A stretch of 64,000 nt of DNA from Strigops habroptila (taxonomy: Eukaryota > Chordata > Aves > Psittaciformes > Psittacidae), in NCBI RefSeq assembly GCF_004027225.2, contig NC_046358.1, positions 9,021,284 to 9,085,283 on the forward strand, written 5' to 3'. Within the stretch, counting starts at the first letter, position 1, and each line of letters starts with the position of its first letter. This document shows positions 1 to 14,300 of the stretch, one piece after another. The position numbers were made by a program, and so were the translations under genes. A model generated the notes under the pieces. The model worked only from the letters and a program-made list of their open reading frames with translations, had not been told where the DNA came from and ran no database searches.

Positions 1-666
1 TGAGCAGGAGCAGTTGCTTTCAGCTGTTGCAGAAAGCATCTGAGAGGGCAACAGGTTGAGCAGGCCCTGTCTTCAGCACTCGGGTGCTTGGTGGGCAGTT
101 CTTAATTGCAAAGCAACTGTTATGATTGGGGAGGGGGTGTGAATGATGGGCTGCTGCCTGATCCTTTCCTTCAAAACACCAAATCCAGCATCTTGCTGCA
201 TGTTTAGCTTTATTCATGTACATGTGTGTGTTTTAAATGTCTTTGGGAAATGCGGCCTGACACGTTATTTTTCTTTTGGCAGGTCATGAGGGTTTTTTTG
301 GTTTGTGTTTTTGAGTTCAGATTAAAACCAGATTATTCTGGCTATGGAAAGATACAGAAGTAATTGGCCAAATGAGAGGGAGTTTGAGAGAAAAACCTTC
401 AGGATGAGCCTGAGTGATGATTCAGAAGTCTGTGTGCAATTAGGAGTTGCATCATGCAAATACAGTGTGATATCTGTTTGGTAAAACTAAGTTGTTTTGT
501 TTTACATTCTAGTAGGTCAGATCTCTTATTTCTTACACATATTATCCTGATCTTCATTTTCATGGGAGATGGGACAGACACATTGTAGCTTATCGGGTTT
601 ATATGGTGTGAGGGTTTATATGCAGGTTATGTCTGATGATTCATTGCAATTGCTTCTCTATTTCAG
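1..666 (+). other. MIDEAS 5' intron (partial), no gene seen
   Basis: This stretch ends in a pyrimidine-rich tract and TTTCAG at 661-666, which is the acceptor for the first coding exon of MIDEAS. It is therefore most likely the end of the intron after a non-coding first exon that lies left of the window. The short open frames inside are random. I see no recognisable repeat. Confidence 0.6.
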
Positions 667-2355
667 GACCTGTAACTAAGTGGACCCTACTGACCTCTGA
701 ACCACAAAGCGTAAGAGTGAAAAGAAGTGGGAGAAACACGTGAAGAAAAAGGAAGTGAGGCACTTTCCTCTGGACTGCTTTCCTGCCCTTTATTACTAAA
801 CCTGAATGGAAAAGAGAGACTTCCGTGCCTTTCCTCCCCCAACCTCAGGGATGGGTGGATTGTAAATACAGTGTGCGCAGCTGGGAGAATAGACTGAACC
901 ATGAATCTTCAGGCTCAGCAAAAGTCTTCAAACAAAAGGACTGGGAAACGAATTGCCTATTTTAATGAGCAGGAAATAGCTGTGTCATCAAAAGAACCTC
1001 AGCAGCCGCTGAAGGAAGGACAGTACTATGGCCATGGAGGGAATATACCGGTCTCCCAAACTATGGAGATTTCCCATGCAGGAGGATTAACAAGTGCCCC
1101 CAACAATGTTGCTTTGATGAACTCTGTTTACAATCAAGATAGGGGAGAATCAATGATGATGTCCCAGGCAGTAACAGCTGTCAAATGGCAGAATTCCCTA
1201 ACGGGAAATCGGTTGCCACAGAGGGGTGACGGCCACTGGCAGTCTCCACCTTCGATGTGGAACCATGGTATGGTTTTTGGAGGCAACCCAAAAGGACCCC
1301 ACTCCAATGCTGGTGCCCCAGGCTTCTATAGCCATGCAGAAGCCCTTAAAAGAAATCAAGAGAAAGGAGTGTTTGTGTCACAGCTGGACTTGTATGGAGA
1401 TGCTGTCCAGCAGATGATGTCCCAGAAGGCTCAGCTGGAACAGCAAGCCCTGGTTAGGCAGCAAGCTCAAATCAATTCTTTTCATCAGATGCAGAAACAG
1501 CAGCAGCAGAATCAGAGTCTGCCGTTACAACCTTTCCAACTTGCATTTGGTCACCAAGGCCAAAAGCAGGGTCTTCCTGAATTGTTACATGTCTTTCAAG
1601 AAGCCCCAGCTTCTTCCAGTCCAGCATTTACTGCTCAACAAAAACAGCAAGCTCTTCCCCAACTACAGTTGTTTGAAAATTTTTATCCTCAACAGCAGCA
1701 GCAACAGGCTGCCACACAAGCCTTCAGCCTGCAGCAAACTACTTCCATAGCACAGCCTCATGTGGCAGCTGCAGCACCTCAGCATCACATGATGGCACAC
1801 CAGTTTCAGCAAACAGAGAGAAACCAGGAACTATTCAAGGCTCTAACAGAGCAGAACCAACAGACTGTGCTACCTCAGACCCAGATTCCCTTTCCAAGAA
1901 GGTCACGGAGACTCTCCAAAGAAGGTGTCCTGCTGACATCTGCAGGAGAAGTGTTGGCTTCCAAGCAGTCAGAAGAACAACCTAGCAATTTATTTCTGCA
2001 TCACTGGCAAACACATCAGCAAGAGGTCCCATTACAGCAGCCACCTGAATCACTGGCCCACCACAAAAGCAACTATTTGCACCCCAAGAGACTGGATCTG
2101 GGGCAGAAGGATGTCCTGGTCAATAGTGAGCTGTGCCAGATGGAAACAGACAGACAGACCACAGCCCAGAACGGTAGAGATGGAGAGAAACAGGCAGCAG
2201 CAGCTGAAGAAAACACTCAGAGAACTAATGATTTTCAGGGTGTCAGAGGTGGTGTCATCCAGAGTACACGACGGAGACGGCGTGTTTCTCAAGAAGCCAA
2301 TTTGCTAACTTTGGCTCAAAAAGCTGTTGAGCTGGCTTCTCTTCAGAATGTAAAG
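667..2355 (+). CDS. MIDEAS: MIDEAS first coding exon (5' UTR 667-900, CDS 901-2355)
   Basis: The acceptor TTTCAG ends at 666 and the donor AAG|GTAAGG begins at 2356 (phase 0). The exon encodes residues 1-485, rich in Gln, Met, His and Ser. Gln runs lie around residues 190-270 (for example 1497-1510 and 1692-1707). A short basic [15 protein letters not shown] block near residue 330 and a related [15 protein letters not shown] block near residue 460 look like a repeated motif. The reading frame continues only a few codons past the donor. Confidence 0.93.
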
Positions 2356-5300
2356 GTAAGGTGTGCATCCTAACTAACATAGCTTGTTTTAGACTACAAA
2401 ATAGGGCTGAAATGAAAGGAATTTAGGTGTGTATGCAGGATAGGATGGTATCTTGATGCAGGAAGTGTTGTATCTTGATGGAGGAAGGGCAGCTCTGGAG
2501 TGCTGGCATGTAAATTCAACTACCATAATTCATAGATGCGGGAGAATAGAGATGATCTAGTGCAGTGAAACCACCTAAGGGCAGTTTTATTTCACCAATA
2601 CTGAATGTGATTCTAGCCCGGGGCTTCAGAATATGAATGTTTTCAGCTTTAGGCCTCAAGCTGATCAGGATTTGAGAGCCAAGTATCAGCAGTTCACTTG
2701 GTGTCTTTTTATCAATTGAACATTCTCTTCCTTTTATGTTAAAAGACTGCTGTTTACCTGCCAGTTTTCCAGTTTTAGCAGTTGAAGTGTTTCTAAACTA
2801 TTTAAAAATTACACAACGCAATTTACATGTTCAATATTTTGCAAATATTAAAAGCCTGAGGAAGCCCATGAAAAAGTTGGACCAGGAGTGATAAAGGTCT
2901 GTCTGTGGTACCCTATTTGAGAATGAGCTACAGTGAATTATACAGAAATAGGTAACCTGAGGACAAAGGCTGCCTGTAGACCTTCTGTAGGGCTAGATGG
3001 GGAAGAAATTTAGTGTTGGCTGATAAGTTAATTCACTACTCTTATCCTTTTGGTGTCCCGTCAGTCTGAACTGCACAGTATGTATCACATGTGGCAAATG
3101 ACAAGGTTCAAAATTAATTAGACTGATAATTAGGGGGAGGGAAGTGGTGAGATTTTTTGAATTGGGTGGAGGGTTTTTGATGGGTTTTTTATGCTGTGGT
3201 TTTTTCTTTTATCTTTTGTTGAGTGCCTCTTTACGAGAAGTAAAGATATACTTTTCCTTGGAGGCTTTGTTGCCAGAGGCTGATGAAGTATGGGTGTTGG
3301 AGCATGAGCATACTTTTACCTACAGTTTTGCCACTTGAGTTGCTGCCCAGTCAGACAGCAAAGGGAAGGGAATTTTATTCCCTCTCTTGTTCTTGTCCTC
3401 ATTTTTTTTCCTAGTCTGTTTATGGCCATTTTTTCCAATCCCTTCCTTAGTGGGATGTGCTTTTTGAGTGAAAGAACTGAATTAATAAACAATGAGGCAA
3501 ATATCCGTAGCCTAGTTCATCTCTTGCGCAGCAGACAGCAACCAGTGACTGTTGATGCTGTCTTCAATCCTTTTTGCTCTAACTCCAGTTGAACAAGCAG
3601 ATATGGTAGATAACTAGTAGTGGTTAGCAGCGTGAGCAATTTGCTCATACTCTCCCAGACACTATATGGTTATATTTCAGGAGAGCCTATAATTCACATT
3701 GCAGTCTGATCGCCAAGAGAGTGGCAAAAAGCTAACAGAGCATCTAGGAAAAGGCCCTGAGAAGTGAAGCAAGAAATTGGCCTTTGGAAGGCATGTCTGC
3801 TTGCAGCTCGATTCATAATGTAAAGACCAAACAGAAAAGTGTTTTGACAGATGCTCTTTTGTTCTTCACAGTTATGCAAGCAGCTTATTTGCTTCCATGA
3901 TGGTACTAGCAGAAGAACTCTTTATGTTTAAATCTCTTCAGGCTTTCAGGAAAATGTTTTGAGAGATGATAAAATTCTTACCTGAGGTCTGATGGATTTT
4001 ACATCTCTAAGGGGCTGGCTGCCATGTGAGGGAGAAAAAGAAAACATGTTTACTGGAGGAGAGTGGTCTGCTTCTCTTTATCAATGTCTTTCTGTTAAAA
4101 ACAACCTAGAAGCCTTCTCTAGCGTAGCTTATGTGGAGAACATGTAAGGTAGCCATAGGGTTAAATTATTAGTGAAAGAATTCATAATTTGAACCAGTTG
4201 TTTGAATGTTCCAATGTAGCTATGTGTACTTTTATGCAAAAACAATCTTTTGGACAGCAGTATCTGTCTACATGTAGTGTCACAACTGATGCTTTGCACC
4301 AGAGCTGCCCATTGTACTGTGCCTGCCTTTTTGCAGGTGTTGCCAACTTTTTGCTGCTTACAGGCTGCAGCAAATTCCCAACTCTTGGTTTTATGGCTTC
4401 ATTTCACACAAAACGTTATATGTAAAAACATGGTATAGTTTGTTTTCTTTGATAGTGCAGAAAACTTTTCTCAGATCTGAAATGGTTGTCTTAAGGGTGT
4501 CTGGATTTGAATATTCCTTTATGGAAGGGAGAAAGAGGGTTTAGTTCCCCTGGCACAGGGCAGGGCACCTGCTGCCACACACACAAAGTCAGAAATGTCA
4601 GAAAGTGCTGTATGGGCAAGTGTTTTGAAAAGGCTGGTGTGGTTTCTTGTCTGATCACAGCAGCGGCCTTGGAACAGTTCTTCCAGCTGTCACAATTGGG
4701 TTTTGTCTGTGAGTTCTAAATTTGTTTAGAAACCACTTGAGGGATAGACAGGATCAATGCCAGAGTGACTGATGGGTTTCTGTGGGTTCCCTGGAGGACT
4801 CCAGATCACTAGTTCATCCCTCGTACCTGTGCAAGAGTCTAAATAGAAGCGCAACAAGCTGCACTTCCTGGAAGTTATCCAGCAGCCCTCAAGCCTCAGA
4901 TTCTGCAAGAGACATGCTGAGCTAGCTGAAAATCCCCAGCAGTTCTACAAAGGATTGTCCTGTCCTTTGTTCGGTGACTTCTTTCTGCTTACCTCCGAGT
5001 GTAATTAAACAGTTGAGAAACTATTTAGGGATCTGAAACAAATAGCTTAATTCCAATATCAGTCGTGTCCCCTCTTAGTAAAATTAGGTATGTGCCATCT
5101 TTCATGACCAGAAAAGCTCTAGTGTGGACCAGAGCATCTTTAAGGATGTCTCTACTATTTATATTAAGTTCCCAGTGGTGCCTTCTCTCTATCTCTACTA
5201 CTGTTCAGGTCTCCTCCTTCTTCTCTCAAAGGGATCATCTTTCCCGTCATCAAGGAAGAAAGTCCTTTGCTGGTTACTTTCCAGTCTTGAAAAATAAAGG

Positions 5301-8300
5301 GAGCATGATTAACTGATCATACAGCCAGAGAAATGGGACATCTTTTGTGTGACTAGCTGCCAGAATTTCTTCCTTGTAGTCAGGAAATTAGTTCATGTCT
5401 CTTGACCTGCACACAGGAAGTATTTGAAGTTTGTAGATTGGTCAGAATCGGTGCTCGTTCACACATTCACATTACCGTTACTTGTTTGATTGCTGTTATT
5501 CTCTCAGGTACCCAGAAAGTATGTTGGGGTGCTTGCACTAGGAACAGCTACACCAGGCAGTGGTTTCAAGAATGTACTGTGAATGCACTGGTGTAAACAG
5601 TGGTGCAAAACTATCTGCTGTAGATCTCACTGCTAGGAGACCCCAGAGCTATCCCAGGTATTGAGGCTTCAGTAATAAGGTAATAACAGCATAAATTTCC
5701 CTGATGAATGGAGGCCCACGTATAGCAGCATGAAGCCATATGTGAGCTGCTTCGTCAGGTATAGGCAGGACTTGTGGAAGTATGCATCTGATTCCAATCT
5801 ATTTGTATGTTTAAAAAAGACATCCTTAGTCTGTCTTTCCAAAAGTAGTGGAGGGAGGCTACAACAATTTACAAGAGCCCCTTACTGTCTAGAGGTAACA
5901 GTGTCCCGAGTGACATACCTGTCAGCATGATGAATGCCTTCCAAATTCAGAATTGGTAGTCTCATGGGAAAGTACATATTACCAGCCTGGAGCAAAGGGA
6001 GGTCCTCAGAGCTCATTAATTCTTTCTGCAATGCAATCTGGGGCAGATGATGCCAGTTGTGACTTTTCAGTTGTATGTTTCATCATTGTGTGGTGGGGGG
6101 CAGATATCTCCAGTGAAGAAGCAATCAGACTTCTGAACTGCAGTGTCACGTACAGGATAAACCTTTCTGTGCACGCTTAGCCTTACTTTAATGAAGATCA
6201 TGGAAAGAGGCAGCCTTAAATCTTCTTGATATGATTGATTTTATTTGCTCAAGCTTGGCATCTAGTTTTTCTGAAGGCTTAGTGCTTCAGAGTGGACCTC
6301 TTTGATCTTAAAAGCAACAAAGAATACCAGGACTCTTACTTGGAGAGAAGCCAGAGCACTAACTCCAGGCTCTGACTGACACATCTTGTGACAACACAGT
6401 TGTGCTTCCCTCAATATAAATATACCATCAAAGTCAGACTTCAGTCTAGTGTCCTTCTAGCTAACACAGATTGACTCTTCATGGGCCAGCTGGAGTATGT
6501 TCTCTCAACAATGAAGCTGGTTTTCATGATCTGTGACCACAGTGAAATGACTGAAGGGAGTGGGGTGGTGGTGCCTGAATACTTGACAGAACCTCCTTAT
6601 GCTAGTTTTTAAATCAAGGTTAGATGTTCTTAGTGGCACACAATAGATTCTTTCTGAGGACTTCAGTAAATCTCTGCAAAACTTTGAAAGTCCAGGTTAG
6701 AGACCTCTTGTCATACCTGAAAAATAATGTGCCTTGGTTTCCACCTGCAAAACATAGCTGTTCGGGTAGAGAGAGATGCCTTAGTAGATGGTGGCTTTGA
6801 TGGAGGATAAGTTCGCATACCAAATCCTATCCAAAGGCTTTCCAAACAGAGCTCTAAGTTGGAGAGAAGCTCTGAAACACCAAAAGGAGCATCTTCTACA
6901 GCTTCTAGATTGCACTTCTTCAGAGCTTAAGAAGGCTGAAGAGAGGTGGCTTTGAAAGTTGTGCTTTAACATCTAGCTTTTAAGTGAGCTGGCAACTGCT
7001 TTTGAATCAAGAGTGGAATGCACATGTAGATAGTCATTTGAAGGACTAGAAATTGTTAATCTAACAGTGCATGAAGCCATTTGGTGTTACAGTATCTGTG
7101 TGTTTATTCAGTAACTCATCCTCCATTCCCATCTCCTTGGAGCTCAATTTTCTGGGGTTTCTGTGAGTGTAAAAGAAAGCAGAAGCATGGAAACTGTAAT
7201 ACCAATGCAAAAAGTGCTGGCTTGCAGGTATGCCTGGTTGATTCTGCTGAGTAAAAGTCCTTCAGGCTCGAGCAAACAAACCTCAAAGGCTCCAGTTATA
7301 ATAAGGAAAGTTGCTTCTGTGATGTAAATCAGAAAATAATGCAGCAAAAAGCTAGCTCCATTTTTTGTATGAGAGATTTAATTAAGATTATCATGGTTCA
7401 GTCTTTCCTGGAACAGAGGTCCAATATTTGAAATTAATAATCTGCAGCTTTTGATCATTACTAAAACTGAAGAACCTTTGTTGGAAGTTCTTCAACAAAG
7501 AAATTCATCTGGAAAATAAAATGTCAAACCATAGGTAGTGAAGTGATACTGAAGAATGATGTATACAAATATTCTAGCAGTTGAGACTTCAGGCAGTCCT
7601 CAAGTATTCTTTCTCCTTTAATAATGCTTTTCTAAATCCATTTCAGCTTGCAAGTTGCATTGAGAAACTTGATATACACTGAAGGTGAGATACCATCTGA
7701 TCCATTATATAAGTACTACAGAACTTTTAAGGACTCTCTTTTTCTTCTCAGGAAGCAGATACTTCAGAAGAGAAGAGTGTGCTGATAGCAGCTCCAGGAC
7801 CTACAGCTGCAAAAAGTGTGGTGGAATTCGCCAGTTCTTCACCAGCTCCCAAAAGAGCCCGAGAGGATAACAGCCTCGTGCCTCTTATCATTCCTGTGTC
7901 TGTGCCAGTGAGAAAAATTGACTTGCAGAGCCTTGGAAAAGAAAAGTCTGAGGACGGAAAGCTCCAGAGAGGCCAAACAAATGATCGAGCTCCTTGTGAA
8001 CGCAAGCCCTCTGTGATAGTCACTCGGAGGCGATCTAATCGTAATACTAACATGGAAACCTCAAATCAGGTATGGATAGACTAAGAAACCGAGGATGACC
8101 CAGATCTGTAGATTTAATGATGTAGTTTTTATCCCTAAACTTTTCTGTTAAAGTAGTTTGATCTCAAGGCTTGAACTTGGAATGGGTGTAGTCTGGGGAC
8201 TGGATTTTTGCCATCGTAATGTTGCCATATATTTGGACATCAGCGGCTTTTCATGACCTACCTACAGCTAATGCTAGTACAGCCAAGCCATGCAGCACTA

Positions 8301-11300
8301 TTAAACAGTGAATAAAGCCAGATGGTCAATAACACTAGAACAAATTGTCTGAATAAAGAGTGCTTTCTCCTTACATATGTAGATAACAATAAATTGTGAG
8401 TAGCGCACTTATCTCTGTATCTGAATAAAATCCAAAATGAAGATTTATTCTTAGGGAATGGAAATCTTTTACTGAGCTTCTGAAGGCCAGTACTTTAATG
8501 TTCCCCTTCAGTGTGGTGGTGATATGGGGTTTTGGTTATTTTGGGTTTTTTTGTTTTTATCTCTTCTATTCAGAATTGCAATAGAACGTTCAGATACCAG
8601 AGAAATTGCAGGCATCTAAAAAAAGGTTTCTCTGCATTTAAATGCTTGACCATCTAAGACAATATTGTTGTATTGTCTTCTGTTTTCTTATCACCATTTG
8701 GTGTCACCCTGTGTCTGTACTGGGGATCTACTATACTTTTATGCCCTCTTTTAAAGCTACCATGAGGTTATTAGGTTGGACCAGACAAATACATAGTTCT
8801 TGTAAAATATAACTTCATAAGTGCTTGGAGCTAGTATTGCTACCTAATATTTCCTGTGTCCATTCCATTCCCCATCATCTTCCTCCCTCTTTCCTTTTGT
8901 GTTAACTGTTGAGACACACTCCAGCTGTCCTATCCGGATTTTGAGCTGCTATGAAAGACTGTTGTCATCTCACTGAAGTTTCTCAAAAGACCTGGGGGTT
9001 TTAAAATGAAATTAAGAATGTAATTTTTTTCTAATAGCATGAAGATGCTGTTCCAAAGGATGAAGCAGAGGGCTTTGCCCGGAAACCAAAGCAGCGGCCA
9101 CGACCTGAGCCACTCTTCATTCCACCAAAAGCTGGCACCTTCATTGCACCACCCGTTTATTCTAACATTACTCCATATCAGAGCCACTTACGGTCACCTG
9201 TCCGTCTGGCAGATCATCCTTCGGACAGGAACTTCGAGCTACCTCCTTACACTCCTCCACCAATTCTTAGTCCAGTGAGAGAAGGATCTGGGCTCTATTT
9301 TAATGCTATCCTCTCTTCAAGTGGTCATTCTGTTCCACCTCCAATGACTCCTAAAAGTGCTCACAGAACTCTGCTTAGATCAAGTAAGTTCTACTTTATC
9401 CTTCCTTTCTTGGCTAATTTATGATTAGGAACTGTGGAGTAATAGGAGGAAGATCATGACTTTAAGAAGTGTGGATATGTGGAACTGTTGCTTCTTCATG
9501 ATAGTGTGGGGAGCTAGGATGGAGGAAATGCAGTGTTGATTTCATCGGGGCACACATACTAAAATGCCACACAGATTCACAAGTGATCTGCAACACCCCC
9601 TACTGACGTTCTTAGGAATGGAAAAGGCAGTTCCTCTGTAATAGATTCTCGGCATCTTGAACTGAGGGGACAGCAAATAGTTAATACTAAGATGTAGATG
9701 GTTACTGGAAGGTAAGTTCTTGGTCATCTTTAACTCCTTTAGTGTGTGGGTACCTTTTTTGAGAGATGGATAGCACTGATTAGATTTACAAGCTGTATGA
9801 AAAACATAACTCAAGAAGATGTGAAGATGAGCTGTCTGAGCAGTTCTTTCTTTTCCTTGCAGACAGTTCAGAAGTTACCCCTCCTGTTCTTACAGTAGTG
9901 GGGGAAGCCACGCCGGTCAGCATTGAACCGTAAGTTCCCAGGAGATTCTTAGTCTGGTAGTAAATGTGCTTCCTTTCTTCTTCCTAAACCTTCAAGCTGC
10001 TGCCTGTACAGCTGATGGGTCTATTAGAAACATTAAAGCTATTCATATTGGTGACTCAGAATTGCTTTTATTTAAAAATTACTCAACATGATAAATAAGG
10101 TTTGTTTGGGCAAATGCACCTTGTAATTCTGGTGATGTTAACTGCTTTCTGTTACTGCTCTGAGGTGAAATACTATTGATTAGCTAAACGTGAATCTGTC
10201 CTGTTTTGTTGTTTAAAATGGCTGCTTTGTATGCTGTATGTTTGCTTTAGAGTGAGGAAATAATGCTTCTTTAGAGGCCAAAAGGTAGTATGGGAAAATG
10301 TAGTTAGCTCTCATGTGGATTGTTCAGATTGCAGGTTATCCATGTGGTGGATATCAGCTGCAGTGCAACTGTGGACATGATTCTGTCCCATCCTGGGGTA
10401 GCTCAGTCTTGAAAGCACTACAGCCAGTTGCATACAGTGTCTGTGGCCTGAGCTAATAAGCTTCATTAGCCTTTTTAGCTGGCTGTGTGCTGGGAAAGCT
10501 CAGATGTGTGGACCCAGCAGCACTAGGGAACACAGATTAGGGATATTAAAGCTGGAGTTATGAGCTTAGGCTTGGTGCCAGTCTGGCCAAACCTGAGCAG
10601 AGTAGCAAAAAAAGCAGAATAGCAAATGTCTCTGCACAGCCCTTGTAAGCCCTCTGGGAGTGTTACCAGCTCAAGTTGAGCACTGCAAAGCTACAGCAAG
10701 GTAGTTCCAATTCATTATTATACCTAGGTTTTAATGAACCCTTGTGAAGCCTAAACACGGAGATGCATGGCATGGAAGCACCCATATAGCATAAAAACAC
10801 GCATGTGGCTCTGCATTGCTGACTCTGCAGTCAGGAATCTCTGTTCTAACTGCACCATATCCTGTAACATTTGAGATATTTAACTCAAACTCTCCCCATA
10901 TCTGGGGAGGCTTCTTTTACTTTTCTTCCAAAATGGCTTATATTTTAACTGGAGCATTTGCTGTGTTTTTTTCCTTATCCTTTTTGCATTCTGCCTTCCT
11001 GTTTGAAGCTGAGTTTTCTGCACTTTTGGCAGCAGGCTGTCCTGAGCACATGTTACAATTGGGAATGAACCCAGGTTATTCTTGTCACCTTTGCAAGTCC
11101 CTTCCAGACTGAGCCCATTCATGGAAATAAACACATTTGGTGTTGTTCAAATCTGTTTTGAAAATGGCTTAATTTATCTTTTTATTGGTCGTTCATTTCA
11201 CACTAATCCAGGGGAACCTCCTCTTGAACAGATTGTTTTTGATGCATTCCCCTCCTGCCCCCCATCTTGATGATTGACCTCTCTCTGGTGCAGTTGTCTT

Positions 11301-14300
11301 TAGATGTTGTGTCTGGTTTAAATTTGCTGAAGTTAATGACATAAAATCAGCTGCAATTTTAGTCATGTGTGAAATTTTTCATATTTGTTGCTGGAAATTT
11401 CAAACCATAGTAATTTAGTAATACAAACTGATTTCCTGTTGCCAAAAGGGTGTTATGTACAAAGACTTGTCTTGCTGTCATTCAAAGTTTTACTGAGCAG
11501 ATGCTCATGCAGCTACATTGCTTTAAATTTTAACCAAGATACGTTAACAAACTGCTGTCATTCTGTGTTGTCATAGTAATCAGTTTGCTGCTCTAAAGCT
11601 TGTGCAGCACTGTTGTGGTCAGTTATGTACACATATCTTCTACAAAGGAAGTATGGCCAGAAGCTTTTCTTTAAACGTTTAATTTGATTTGTAGTGTTGA
11701 CTCTATTAGACATTGACTGTAGCTTGTGATTACCTGATATTGTGTTAATTGCTTATGCTTTGCAAGACCTTCTGCTAATGCTTTTCAAAAGGTCATTGCA
11801 TTGCAGAGTTTTGGAATAGGAAATGGGATAATGAAGCTTAATTTTTCTCTTTGTGAAGTAGTACAATAGGCAGCTCATGTTGCAGATCCTTGTGTCCTGC
11901 TGGTTTTGTAGTTCAGTTGCTTCAAAGTCTTGAAGTCACCCAGTCACCCCTCAGCCAGCCTTAAGTATAGCTGTGGTGCTTCAGCTGTGAATTGCCTTCC
12001 CAATTCACAGCCTCGATTCTGGATGTAACCATTCTCAGCCGTAAACTGGGGCATCCCAGGAGCACTGTTGTGCTTACAGGCAAGAGTTTTTGCTGTACTG
12101 AAATCTAAGCTTCATCAATGAAGGAATCATGGAATAACATAGCTTGAATGGACTTCTGGAGGTCATCTGGTCTAAGCCCCTGCTTGGAGCAGGCCAAATT
12201 AGATCAGGTTACTCAGGTGAACTCTTCAGTAGAAATCTGGTTTTGAGTGTTGCAGGTACAAGGGCTAATTGTTAGGCTTTTCTAGCTTGGGGATGCCGTG
12301 TTTTAAGATAAAAAGTAACTTCTGATAGCCTTTCAAGGTGGCCCACTTCTTTCAGTCCAACTTTTCCAGTTGTCTCTCTCCCTCTCTCAAGTGATGCCAG
12401 AGGAGTCAGTGTTTTGGGACACAGAATCTCCCAAATTTCCCAATGCAGTAACAGCCTTTTTATCTGTTCCCAGCTGACAGCAGTGTGTCAGTTTCCAGCA
12501 GTCATCCCTTCTATAGGGCGGATCATAATCTATAACCCTTCCCCTGCCCTGTGAAACTGCAGGCCATAACAATAAGGGAGGCTGATCACAGTAAGCAGAA
12601 GGCTCCACATTAACCTCATGTGTCACCTACTGGAAGGTAGTTAGCATCAGCCTGTGCATCTAGCAGATTCTGCTTGTCCAAGTGGGTATCCCAACCCATC
12701 CATGTCAAGCTGCTGCTGAATGTGTGGATGAAGTCAGAACAAGTGTGTAGAGTAGTCATCTTATGCATCGCTTTGTTTATATTCACATGCATTGTAAGCC
12801 ATTCCCATCAAGTGTGAGGAAGTAGATCTGGATCTGCTGCGGATGCAAAAGAAATAGTTTGTAAAATATCTTTGTATGTGTGTTAGAAGTCAGCCATATG
12901 TTTTGAATGCAGGCTTTTCCAACTTACGGCATCTCATGATGCAGATGCTTACTGACAGTTACCAAAGTGATGTGTTAAGCAGAAAAAAAGGAAGGAAGGT
13001 GTTTCCTTATTCCCCTTCCATAACAGAAAATGATACCCTCTTCCTTCCTTTTGATACCACAGTCTTTAGTGGTATTTCAGAACAGCAGAGGACTGGAAGA
13101 GGCTGTAATTTCTCAGCTGGTTTTGTTACTAGATCATGCTTTTTCTCTGGTAATTGTGTTTCCCTTCATGCTGAGGGGGAACCACGCCAAGACTTTCCAA
13201 TGAAGCAACTCCAGGGTTTAATCATCTCGTGGGCACTGCCTGACTACTCTCTCAAAAAAGAGCTTATTTATCTATCCTTTACTATTTCAGGAGCTACCAG
13301 TATGGTGCTAGTTGACTGACTTCTGAAAGAGGAACACTTTTTCACATTAAACATAGATATCTTATTTCAGAATAGGAGATTTTCATTATATTCTAAGTGG
13401 TCTGAGCAGCAGCTGTTCTCAAATATCTTGGTTTTCTGGCATCTTTGTTTTCTGAAGAGTCTTTTTGCTATCTTAGCTTGGACTCTTTTGCTTTGTCTTC
13501 TGGACCTCTGAATTGCATGCATAGTTGCTATATTACTTAGAAAGTTGTCCTTGGACTTATTTCACTCTGAGTTTGTGTAGCTACTGCTGTCTCAGTGTAT
13601 TTTGCCACTGAGTAAGAGATGTAGAGTAATGACAAAGGATGTCCATGCTCTCACTGCTTGCTGTGCTATTGCTGCAGACCTCCAGACCTCCAAGCCTAGT
13701 AGAGCAGTCTTTTAATGGTGTTTCTTACCTATCTCTGTGCACAAAATCATGTTTGCCAGTAAAGAATAGAAGCTCTGTGGATGCTCACTTAAAGCATGTG
13801 GATTGCATGTTGTGAAAAATGTGTCTACTGATTCAGACTCTAGAAGTATGAGATTGTTGCTAAAAGAATAGGATTTGGGTTTGATACAGAATGAGCAATA
13901 CAGCTTCCATTGGTTTATATTTTTTGTTTCAGTTAATAGAAATAGTTTCTAGAGAATTGTAAAGGACCAAACTTTGAGACTGATCCTGTTTTGAATGGGC
14001 AGTTGGACCAGACAGTCTCCAGAAGTCCTTTTCAACATAAACAGTGCTACAGTTCTATAGTTACAGCTGGCAAAACATTAATACTAAACAGGCTCCTTTT
14101 ATGCATGAGGAGCAAGCTTGCCATGAGAGAAGTCTGTGTGACAGCCTCTCAAAAAGTGATGATTATTGAAAGCTAATAACTGTTCTTTGAGCAGTTATTA
14201 AGGGATCCTAATTTAAATACAATTTCAACCATTGTTGATAACACAATGGAAACTGGTAATGAATGTAAAACCTCTCACCTTTTGAGTCATGCTTATTAAT

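Noticed and set aside
10381-10440. tRNA-like text (GGGGTAGCTCAGT) suggesting a SINE head or tRNA gene
   Set aside because: Only an A-box-like stretch is present. I found no B box or cloverleaf partner and no SINE body.
12876-13319. 147-codon plus-strand frame in a MIDEAS intron
   Set aside because: It has no recognisable domain, starts within intron text and would not splice in phase with the neighbouring exons.
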